Below are positions 1 to 6,292 of a stretch of 46,835 bases of DNA, piece after piece. Below the pieces are notes generated by a model. The model saw nothing but the letters and a program-made list of their open reading frames with translations. It was not told the origin of the DNA and ran no database searches. Each line of letters starts with the position of its first letter. The stretch's first letter is position 1. This DNA is from an uncultured Candidatus Planktophila sp. Lineage in GTDB: Bacteria > Actinomycetota > Actinomycetes > Nanopelagicales > Nanopelagicaceae. The position numbers and the translations under genes are program-made. The stretch spans positions 1 through 46,835 of the forward strand of contig CALMJL010000130.1 in the NCBI GenBank assembly GCA_937864425.1, given 5' to 3'.

Positions 1-1052
1 CTTAACTTTTCAACTCTTTCCACAAATTCAGCAATCTTGTTGATGGGAAGTGCAACATCATCAAGCAAAGTTGCACCCATACGCTCTAGAGCTGGGTATG
101 CCATTTTTCGCACTCTGATGAGATCGGCTGAATCTGCTGGATCTTCGGAATACACCCCATCAATCAAATTAAATTTTCTACATACATCGAGCGCTTCTTC
201 ACAGAGATGAGGATTTTCATCTAATTGCATGAGCAATACCGAACCTGCAATTTCAAAACCGAGAGGATGCCACGCCTCCACTGCCTTGAGCGTTGTCTGA
301 TCAACGATTTCGAGCATGGAGGGTTTAAATTTCAATAACTGTGTAGCTGCACTTGCTGCATCTGTGATTGATGCGAATGTGGCAATCATTGTCGCTGGAG
401 GTTGTGGGCGAACTACTAGATTAAGCGTCAATTCGGTAATGATGCCTAAGGTGCCCTCAGAACCGATAAAGAGATGGAGCAAGTCATACGTAGTCACAGA
501 TTTTTTGGTCGCCTTGCCAATTTCAATGATTTCACCACTTGCCAGTACAACTTGTGCTGCGCGCACGTGTGATGAGGTGACCCCATATTTGACGCAGCAC
601 ATTCCTCCAGCATTTGTAGCGGCGTTTCCACCGAGTGTTGACCAATCTCTGCTGGCTGGATCTGGCAAGTAGGCAAGCCCAAACTCTTTTACTTTGGTAT
701 CTAAATCTAAGTTAATTACTCCTGCCTCAACGCGCGCAATTAAATTCTCGGTATCAATATCGATAATTCGATTCATTTTTTCTAATGAAATCACGATTGA
801 ATCAGCTGACGAATTAGCGCCTCCTGCTAAACCACTCCCAGCGCCACGAGTTACTACCGGAATTTTGTGTTGATTGGCAAAGCGAAGAGTTGTTGATATT
901 TGTTCTGCATTCTTGGCGAGTAATACTGCGCGTGGTGGCGCCGATTGCGCAAAAGGAGCTTGATCTCTGGAATAGGAGAGAGTGATATCCGGGTCAGTGA
1001 TGAAACTGGCATCTGCACCAAGGAGTTTTGCCAACTCTTCAATCTGGTTCAC
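1..1052 (-). CDS. FAD-binding oxidase, GlcD/lactate dehydrogenase type (3' end cut off)
   Basis: This is the N-terminal 350 or so residues of an FAD-linked oxidase of the GlcD/D-lactate dehydrogenase family, which oxidises 2-hydroxyacids with a PCMH-type FAD domain. The translation shows the FAD-binding strings VVTRGAGSGLAGGA and LGGNAATNAGG and the family signature FIGSEGTLGIITELTL, followed by the start of the FAD-oxidase C-terminal domain (EIVDQTTLKAVEAW). The C-terminus lies outside the window. The start is a GTG at 1052; the frame upstream reaches a TAG with no ATG or TTG between, so no other common start is available. It lies 18 bases after mutY on the same strand and probably shares its transcript with mutY and radA. 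The substrate (glycolate, D-lactate or another hydroxyacid) cannot be settled from this fragment. It is probably cytoplasmic, since no signal peptide is seen. Confidence 0.85.
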   Translation of the reverse strand, partial: MNQIEELAKLLGADASFITDPDITLSYSRDQAPFAQSAPPRAVLLAKNAEQISTTLRFANQHKIPVVTRGAGSGLAGGANSSADSIVISLEKMNRIIDIDTENLIARVEAGVINLDLDTKVKEFGLAYLPDPASRDWSTLGGNAATNAGGMCCVKYGVTSSHVRAAQVVLASGEIIEIGKATKKSVTTYDLLHLFIGSEGTLGIITELTLNLVVRPQPPATMIATFASITDAASAATQLLKFKPSMLEIVDQTTLKAVEAWHPLGFEIAGSVLLMQLDENPHLCEEALDVCRKFNLIDGVYSEDPADSADLIRVRKMAYPALERMGATLLDDVALPINKIAEFVERVEKL

Positions 1053-1070
1053 GCTGCATACTGTAACTGG

Positions 1071-1916
1071 CTAGCGCGGAAGTGAGAACTTATTCTTTCC
1101 GCGCACTTCAATCAATCCATCGTCAAGCAAGGTAATGAGCGCTTTTTCTAGTTGTGATGGGACATCCCATAATTGCTTTATCTGGTCTTTGGTAAGTATT
1201 TCGTTCTCACGGAGAGCTTGCACAATAGTTCCGCGACATTGGCGATCAGTTCCGTGCCAACTCTGTCTCCGTTTTACTAAATCGGATTTTGGGTAATCAA
1301 GGCTGCGCCATCTACAGGAATGTGCGACAGGACAAGTGCCGCACTTTGGAGATTGAGAAGTGCAGATCACTGCACCGAGTTCCATTGTCGCCGCCGCCCA
1401 TATATGAGGGTTACGTTCTGGAATCAAGGCTTCATATTTCGATTTTTCCTCGCGCGATGCAGATGGTTTTGGGGTTTCAACTCCATCAAATAATCTGGCA
1501 AAGAGCCTTCGAATATTGATATCAAGAACTAACGAGCGCTGCGCGAAAGCAAAAGCCACGATTGCTGCTGCGGTGTATTCACCGATTCCCGGTAATTTTC
1601 GAAGTTCGGCTTCAGTATTTGGAATTTTTCCATTGTGGCTAGATGTAATCTCTTTGGCGCATTCATGAAGTCTCAGTGCTCTGCGTGGATATCCAAGGCG
1701 CCCCCACGCTTTAATGACATCAGCAGGCGATGCTTTCGCAAGTGCCGCTGCAGTTGGCCACCTCTTCATCCATGTTTCATAGATAGGCAGAACTCGGTTT
1801 ACTGGAGTTTGCTGCAACATAAATTCTGAGACCATCACACCCCAGGCATCACTTTTGCGCCACGGCAAATCTCGCTGATTCTTTTTAAACCAAGCGATGA
1901 TCTCTTTCTCAAGCAT
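1071..1916 (-). CDS. mutY: A/G-specific adenine DNA glycosylase MutY
   Basis: A 281-residue base-excision repair glycosylase that removes adenine mispaired with 8-oxoguanine. Visible features are the catalytic Glu31 in SEFMLQQT, the helix-hairpin-helix LPGIGEYTAAAI at about 108-119, the catalytic Asp132 in VLDINIRRL, and a complete [4Fe-4S] ligand set, C185-x6-C192-x2-C195-x5-C201. The C-terminal 75 or so residues do not look like the NUDIX-like 8-oxoG reader of E. coli MutY; they resemble the short winged-helix-like tail (WHGTDRQCRGTIVQALRE) that I recall from actinobacterial MutY proteins. The ATG overlaps the radA stop by one base, so the two are probably translationally coupled. Both act in DNA repair. 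Confidence 0.95.
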   Translation of the reverse strand: MLEKEIIAWFKKNQRDLPWRKSDAWGVMVSEFMLQQTPVNRVLPIYETWMKRWPTAAALAKASPADVIKAWGRLGYPRRALRLHECAKEITSSHNGKIPNTEAELRKLPGIGEYTAAAIVAFAFAQRSLVLDINIRRLFARLFDGVETPKPSASREEKSKYEALIPERNPHIWAAATMELGAVICTSQSPKCGTCPVAHSCRWRSLDYPKSDLVKRRQSWHGTDRQCRGTIVQALRENEILTKDQIKQLWDVPSQLEKALITLLDDGLIEVRGKNKFSLPR

Positions 1917-3277
1917 TAGCTAATTTTGACGCGTTGCAATGCTTGATCAAGGCGTGAAACTTCGACGATTTCCATTCCGGCAATCGTTACATCAGAGCCA
2001 GCAGGAACCAGTGCGCGCTTAAATCCCAGGCGATGCGCTTCTTGTAACCTGCGAGATACGCCACTTACCTTACGGATTTCACCGGCGAGCCCGACTTCAC
2101 CAATCGCAACAAGATCTGCAGGTAGCGCCAAACCTTTTGCTGCTGATGCAACAGCGAGTGCGAGCGCTAAATCTGCAGCAGGCTCTGACATCTTCATTCC
2201 ACCAACGGTTGCCGCATAAACATCGCGACCACCGACTCGTATATTGGCACGGAGTTCAAGCACAGCCAGTGTCATAGAAGTTCGTGCAGAATCAATTCCA
2301 CTTGTTACTCGCCGCGCATTTCCAAAATCATTTTCACGACCTGCACTCACGAGCGCTTGGATTTCAGCAAGCAGTGGTCGCCGTCCCTCAAGCGTGACTG
2401 TGACACAGGTTCCGGGAACTGGTTCGGTGTGACGAGAAGTGAATAAACCAGTTGGGTCGAGCACACTTTCAATACCTGAATCGCTTAAATCGAAACAGCC
2501 AACTTCATCACTTGCTCCAAATCGATTTTTGATCGCCCGAATTAATCGAAGTCTGGAATGGCGCTCGCCTTCAAATTGGAGAACCACATCAACGATGTGT
2601 TCGAGCAAACGAGGTCCTGCAATCGAACCATCTTTGGTTACATGTCCAACTAATAGCAAAGTGATATCTCGTTCTTTACAAATTCGAATTAGAGCTCCAG
2701 CGACTTCTCGTACCTGTGTGACTCCACCGGGTGCGCCATCTGCAGTTGTGGATCCAATAGTTTGAACTGAGTCGATAATGAGTAGTTCGGGCTTGACTGC
2801 ATCAATATGTGCGATTACAGCACCGAGGTCGGTTTCAGAAGCTAAAAATAATTTTGGATCTATGGCTTTGATTCGTTCTGCGCGAAGGCGGACTTGAGGC
2901 GCTGATTCTTCTCCAGAGATATAGAGCGCAGTGATTCCTTTGGCAGCAGTCTCTGCTGCAACCGATAAGAGCAAAGTAGATTTTCCAACACCAGGTTCGC
3001 CTGCTAATAAAATTGCTGCACCAGGAACGAGCCCTCCACCAAGTACGCGATCTAATTCAGTGACACCAGTTGCACGTGCGCTTGCTGCAGCCAAATCAAC
3101 TTCTGCGATTGGAGTTGCTTTGGAGGTAACAGATCCTGCAACCAGTGAAAGTTTTTTAGGGGCAGCGAGTTCTTCAACAGTGCCCCATGCCTGACATTCA
3201 CCGCAGCGACCAACCCATTTTTGGGAAGTCCAGCCACATTCAAAACAGCGGAATGGATCTTTTTCAGCCTTAGCCAT
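1916..3277 (-). CDS. radA: DNA repair protein RadA
   Basis: RadA (Sms) is a RecA-like ATPase that processes recombination intermediates and drives branch migration. The 453-residue protein has its three usual parts: an N-terminal C4 zinc finger (C11, C14, C25, C28), an ATPase core with Walker A GEPGVGKST at 93-101 and the RadA-specific KNRFG motif, and a C-terminal Lon-protease-like domain (GGMKMSEPAADLALALA). A TAACCT hexamer ends 6 bases before the ATG, so the transcript is probably leaderless. It overlaps mutY by one base downstream. In many actinobacteria disA (diadenylate cyclase) sits beside radA; here radA runs straight into mutY. Confidence 0.97.
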   Translation of the reverse strand: MAKAEKDPFRCFECGWTSQKWVGRCGECQAWGTVEELAAPKKLSLVAGSVTSKATPIAEVDLAAASARATGVTELDRVLGGGLVPGAAILLAGEPGVGKSTLLLSVAAETAAKGITALYISGEESAPQVRLRAERIKAIDPKLFLASETDLGAVIAHIDAVKPELLIIDSVQTIGSTTADGAPGGVTQVREVAGALIRICKERDITLLLVGHVTKDGSIAGPRLLEHIVDVVLQFEGERHSRLRLIRAIKNRFGASDEVGCFDLSDSGIESVLDPTGLFTSRHTEPVPGTCVTVTLEGRRPLLAEIQALVSAGRENDFGNARRVTSGIDSARTSMTLAVLELRANIRVGGRDVYAATVGGMKMSEPAADLALALAVASAAKGLALPADLVAIGEVGLAGEIRKVSGVSRRLQEAHRLGFKRALVPAGSDVTIAGMEIVEVSRLDQALQRVKIS

Positions 3278-3283
3278 GGATGT

Positions 3284-3289
3284 AGGTTA
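3284..3289 (-). promoter_or_regulatory. -10 element (TAACCT) for radA
   Basis: On the minus strand TAACCT matches the actinobacterial -10 consensus TAnnnT and ends 6 bases before the radA ATG, which places the predicted transcription start at or next to the start codon. No good -35 is evident. The call rests on the same spacing recurring before other operon-leading genes in the window. Confidence 0.5.
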
Positions 3290-3303
3290 GGGCAGAGATG
3301 CGA

Positions 3304-4113
3304 CTATTTGCCGGCGGCAACAGTTGCTGGATGTTGAATCACAAAGAGTGGAAGTGAGCGTGCTTGGGCTGCGCGGATACCTTCCATACGTCGGTCGCAG
3401 AGATCAGCCAAAATTTTATAAGCGTCTCTTCCCATTAATTTTTCTAATTCTGCTCGATTTGAAATGTACACAGGCTTAGTTCCGACATGTGCATCTGTAT
3501 TGCTGGTGCAGTACCAATCAAAATCTTCTCCACCATCGCCCCAACCAAGGCGTTCGTATTCTCCAATTACAGTGACTGAGTACTCGCGCTCGCCAACTTC
3601 ACGAGTTTCAAAACTTCTGCGAATTGGTAACTGCCAACACACATCAGGTTTGGTTTCTACAAAGTGAAGATTTTCCTTGACCGCTAAATGATGTAGAACG
3701 CATCCAAATGATCCAGTAAAGCCTGGAGCTTCATAACCTTTTCGGTTGAGGAAAATGCAAGAATTATTGATTGTGCGCGTCTTTCGTTCTTTATCTTCAT
3801 CCAGATCAGTGATTCTTAATTTGCCGCCGCGCTTTTTTGGGCGAGCTTCTTCATAAAATTGCCACATTTCAGGAGTTAAGTGCGCAGCTGCTTTAAGGAC
3901 TCGCTCTTCATCTTCTTCATCAGAGTACATAGCGCCTTCTGTGCAGCAGCCATCATTGGGACGATCTTTAAAAACTCCTTGGCAGCCATCGCCGTAAATA
4001 CAGGTCCAATAGGATGTGAGCCAGGTCAAATCACACTTAAATATTTCTTCATCATCGTTAGGGTCAGTAAATTCGACCCAGTCGCGTGCGAAACCTGCCT
4101 TTATCTCTGACAT
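3304..4113 (-). CDS. cysteine-rich protein, DUF3109/YkgJ-like, function unknown
   Basis: A 269-residue soluble protein with many cysteines and no signal peptide. An N-terminal cluster runs C27-x10-C38-x5-C44-x11-C56-C57. A second cluster reads CIFLNR...GCVLHH...KPDVCWQLPIR. The pattern of a cysteine, then Gly-Cys-x-x-His, then Lys-Pro-x-x-Cys-x-x-x-Pro-Ile recalls the metal-binding signature of DUF3109 and YkgJ-type proteins; this is from memory, not a search. The N-terminal part is strongly acidic (DPNDDEE, SDEEDEEE-like runs). It lies 26 bases upstream of radA on the same strand and is divergent from proC. It probably binds zinc or an Fe-S cluster, but the function is unknown. The start is the ATG at 4113, with a TAGGCT hexamer 8 bases upstream. 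Confidence 0.75.
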   Translation of the reverse strand: MSEIKAGFARDWVEFTDPNDDEEIFKCDLTWLTSYWTCIYGDGCQGVFKDRPNDGCCTEGAMYSDEEDEERVLKAAAHLTPEMWQFYEEARPKKRGGKLRITDLDEDKERKTRTINNSCIFLNRKGYEAPGFTGSFGCVLHHLAVKENLHFVETKPDVCWQLPIRRSFETREVGEREYSVTVIGEYERLGWGDGGEDFDWYCTSNTDAHVGTKPVYISNRAELEKLMGRDAYKILADLCDRRMEGIRAAQARSLPLFVIQHPATVAAGK

Positions 4114-4121
4114 AGCATCAC

Positions 4122-4127
4122 AGCCTA
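4122..4127 (-). promoter_or_regulatory. -10 element (TAGGCT) for the cysteine-rich gene
   Basis: TAGGCT on the minus strand ends 8 bases before the ATG at 4113 and fits TAnnnT. The opposing proC hexamer lies only 4 bases further on, so two divergent promoters are packed into the 30-base gap. Confidence 0.4.
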
Positions 4128-4131
4128 CGCG

Positions 4132-4137
4132 TACTCT
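4132..4137 (+). promoter_or_regulatory. -10 element (TACTCT) for proC
   Basis: TACTCT fits TAnnnT and ends 6 bases before the proC ATG. No Shine-Dalgarno sequence is present in the gap, consistent with a leaderless transcript. Confidence 0.45.
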
Positions 4138-4143
4138 TTCGCT

Positions 4144-4959
4144 ATGGCTAATCGCGAAAAAGATATTCAGGTTGGCATCATTGGCGCCGGCACTATGGGT
4201 GAAGCATTTATTGCTGCGCTAATTCGTTCTGGAGTACCTGCATCATCAATAAAAGTCGTCGTTCGTCGTAAAGAACGCGGTGATGAATTACATAAGAAAT
4301 ATTCAGTCATTATTGAGGATTTAGCTACTGTCACTTCAACTGTAGATGTGTTGATTTTAGGAATAAAACCACAGGGATTAGCCGAATTACTACCCCAGAT
4401 GCAACCCCACTTACAACCAGATACTTTGGTGATCTCTCTGCTCGCCGGAAAGACTCTTTCTGGAATCGCTCAAGGACTTGGTGGCCACACTGCAATAGCG
4501 CGAGTGATGCCTAACACTCCAACTTTGATTGGGCAAGGAATGGCTGGATATTCACTCAGCTCAGGTGTCACTGAATCTCACCGTCAATTTCTCCAAACTC
4601 TTCTCGCTGCAACTGGAAAGGCGCTCGAGATTCCAGAAGATTTACAGAACGCTCTTACTGGAACAAGTGGTTCCGGCCCTGCTTACTTCTTTAGATTTGT
4701 AGAGGCGATGATTGATGGTGCACAGAAATTAGGTTTGAGTAAAGCCGATGCTGCAACGCTCACCATTCAAACAATCGTCGGCGCAGCAGCGCTGTTGGAC
4801 CAATCAAATGATTCACCGTCACAGTTACGTGAAAAAGTTACGAGCCTTAAGGGAGCCACAGCCGAAGCGCTGGCAGTATTTGATAATGCTGATATATCTG
4901 CGATAGTTGCAGAGGCGATGGCTGCTTCAGCGCGTAGAGCAGGAGAACTCGCGCAATAA
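4144..4959 (+). CDS. proC: pyrroline-5-carboxylate reductase ProC
   Basis: ProC reduces 1-pyrroline-5-carboxylate to L-proline with NAD(P)H, the last step of proline synthesis. The 271-residue length is typical. The Rossmann nucleotide-binding motif IGAGTMGEAFIAAL lies near residue 13, and the family signature GTSGSGPAYFFRFVEAM of the C-terminal dimerisation domain is intact. The ATG at 4144 has no Shine-Dalgarno sequence but follows a -10 hexamer by 6 bases. The stop overlaps the next ATG by one base (TAATG), so the downstream secreted protein is probably coupled to it. In Mycobacterium, as I recall, proC is likewise followed closely by the gene for bS22. Confidence 0.96.
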   Translation: MANREKDIQVGIIGAGTMGEAFIAALIRSGVPASSIKVVVRRKERGDELHKKYSVIIEDLATVTSTVDVLILGIKPQGLAELLPQMQPHLQPDTLVISLLAGKTLSGIAQGLGGHTAIARVMPNTPTLIGQGMAGYSLSSGVTESHRQFLQTLLAATGKALEIPEDLQNALTGTSGSGPAYFFRFVEAMIDGAQKLGLSKADAATLTIQTIVGAAALLDQSNDSPSQLREKVTSLKGATAEALAVFDNADISAIVAEAMAASARRAGELAQ

Positions 4960-6149
4960 TGAAGAAGTTTCTTCTCCTGGTACTAACGATAGTAATTTCA
5001 ACAGATCCTGCCTTTGCCGCCCCTAAGCCGCTGCAAGTAAAGAAGATTGAAATAGTTGCATCTGCGCCCAATGCCGAAGGAATGGTGATGAGCGGTAAAA
5101 ATCTCATCACCTTCTCAAATAACGTTGCCAGCAATTCAAATATAGTTGTGAGCGCAGTTGATACCAATGGAATTTCGCAATGGATCCGCACAATTGATTC
5201 AGGTAGTGATGAAATTGCAACGGTAGCAACGGTTGATTCATTGGGAAACATTTGGCTTGGTGGATCTTCAGCACCTGCTATTTCGAGCGATTCACCCACA
5301 GTTGTTACTGGAATTGAAAATCCTGACGGAGTAATTCAGGAGCAGTTGCCAAAAATACGTCCTGATATGACCCAGTTATCTCTATGGAAAATATCTCCGA
5401 GCGGAGAATTGCTTGCAACTTACATCTCTCCGCAAGAATCTCCCGGGTTAGTTAACGCAATTTCGGCAAACTCATCTGGAGTTTCCATCGTTGGTCAATT
5501 AGGAAACCGACCTTTTCTCCTTAGCGTTTCAACGCTTGGAGTTTTCGGGAAGTTGATTTTTCTAGGAAGTGAAAAAACTCAAGCGAATACGCTGGTTCGT
5601 GGAGCGGATGGATCGGTAAATGTTTTCGGGTCTAGCGCAGAGAAATTAGCGGGAAAAAATCTGGTTGGAAAGCGAGATGGATTCCTGATGAAGGTATCCA
5701 AATCTGGCTCCATTGCATCGGTTGTTCGAAGCTCTGCACCTAAAGCAAATCGATCTTGGTTGGCAGCCGATCCAACACTTACGCTCACGGGATTTGTGAA
5801 ATCTGGAAAAGTTGTTGAAACAGCATTTACAAAATTTAATTCAACTTTCGTTCCTACCTGGACAGTAAGGTTTCCTTCTCTTGGAATTTCATATGTATCT
5901 GTATCAGGTAACACCACATATGGAGCGCTCAATTCAAATAGCGCAATCAAGGGGTTAACTGGGTGGAGACCGAATGCTTCCTCTCTTCTTGTACTTTCAT
6001 TCGACAGTAAAGGGGTACTTACTGGTGGATTCGGGAGTTTCGAATTAACGACTCCCATAGCGCTGGTTTCATCGCGTGAAAGCGGGGTTTTTGGCTTGGC
6101 TGCTGCAACTGATAAATCCGTTTCGATATTTAGGGTGAGTACGCGGTAG
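4959..6149 (+). CDS. secreted beta-propeller-like protein, function unknown
   Basis: A 396-residue exported protein. The N-terminus MKKFLLLVLTIVISTDPAFA is a signal peptide with a likely cleavage after AFA. The mature part is rich in Ser, Gly, Val and Asn and has recurring turn-like units such as VDSLGNIWLGGSS and RGADGSVNVFGSS followed by GFLMKVSKSGSI, in the manner of SBBP/beta-propeller repeats. There are no cysteines in the mature part, no catalytic motif I recognise, and no C-terminal anchor. It begins on the last base of the proC stop codon, which forces co-transcription with a housekeeping enzyme. A role in binding at the cell surface or envelope is possible but not shown. I do not recognise the family. 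Confidence 0.75.
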   Translation: MKKFLLLVLTIVISTDPAFAAPKPLQVKKIEIVASAPNAEGMVMSGKNLITFSNNVASNSNIVVSAVDTNGISQWIRTIDSGSDEIATVATVDSLGNIWLGGSSAPAISSDSPTVVTGIENPDGVIQEQLPKIRPDMTQLSLWKISPSGELLATYISPQESPGLVNAISANSSGVSIVGQLGNRPFLLSVSTLGVFGKLIFLGSEKTQANTLVRGADGSVNVFGSSAEKLAGKNLVGKRDGFLMKVSKSGSIASVVRSSAPKANRSWLAADPTLTLTGFVKSGKVVETAFTKFNSTFVPTWTVRFPSLGISYVSVSGNTTYGALNSNSAIKGLTGWRPNASSLLVLSFDSKGVLTGGFGSFELTTPIALVSSRESGVFGLAAATDKSVSIFRVSTR

Positions 6150-6160
6150 CCTTTCCCAAC

Positions 6161-6166
6161 TAAATT
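6161..6166 (+). promoter_or_regulatory. possible -10 element (TAAATT) for the bS22 gene
   Basis: TAAATT fits TAnnnT and lies 19 bases before the bS22 ATG. It overlaps the start of a perfect 10-base palindrome, TTTCTAGAAA, at 6165-6174. No -35 is visible. The gene could instead be read from the proC promoter. Confidence 0.25.
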
Positions 6167-6185
6167 TCTAGAAAGTGTGGGTTGT

Positions 6186-6284
6186 ATGGGTTCTGTAGTT
6201 AAAAAACGTCGTAAGCGGATGGCGAAGAAGAAGCATAAGAAACTGCTGAAGAAGACACGTATTCAGCGTCGTAACGCCAAGTAA
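6186..6284 (+). CDS. small ribosomal subunit protein bS22 (AURKAIP1/COX24-like)
   Basis: A 32-codon gene encoding [18 protein letters not shown] followed by [14 protein letters not shown]; more than half of the residues are Lys or Arg. It matches the very short actinobacterial AURKAIP1/COX24-domain protein seen as bS22 in mycobacterial ribosome structures, where it lies near the decoding region of the small subunit. The core [21 protein letters not shown] is diagnostic. In M. tuberculosis the counterpart (Rv0500B) lies close to proC, as here. It is too short for many gene callers, and it ends 8 bases from the convergent metalloprotease gene. Confidence 0.93.
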   Translation: MGSVVKKRRKRMAKKKHKKLLKKTRIQRRNAK

Positions 6285-6292
6285 GCGACTCG

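Noticed and set aside
2439-2765. 108-codon plus-strand frame inside radA
   Set aside because: It lies opposite the conserved RadA ATPase core and shows no independent signal.
5579-6058. 159-codon open frame on the minus strand opposite the secreted propeller-like gene
   Set aside because: The plus-strand frame has a signal peptide and stop-start coupling to proC. The antisense frame has neither.
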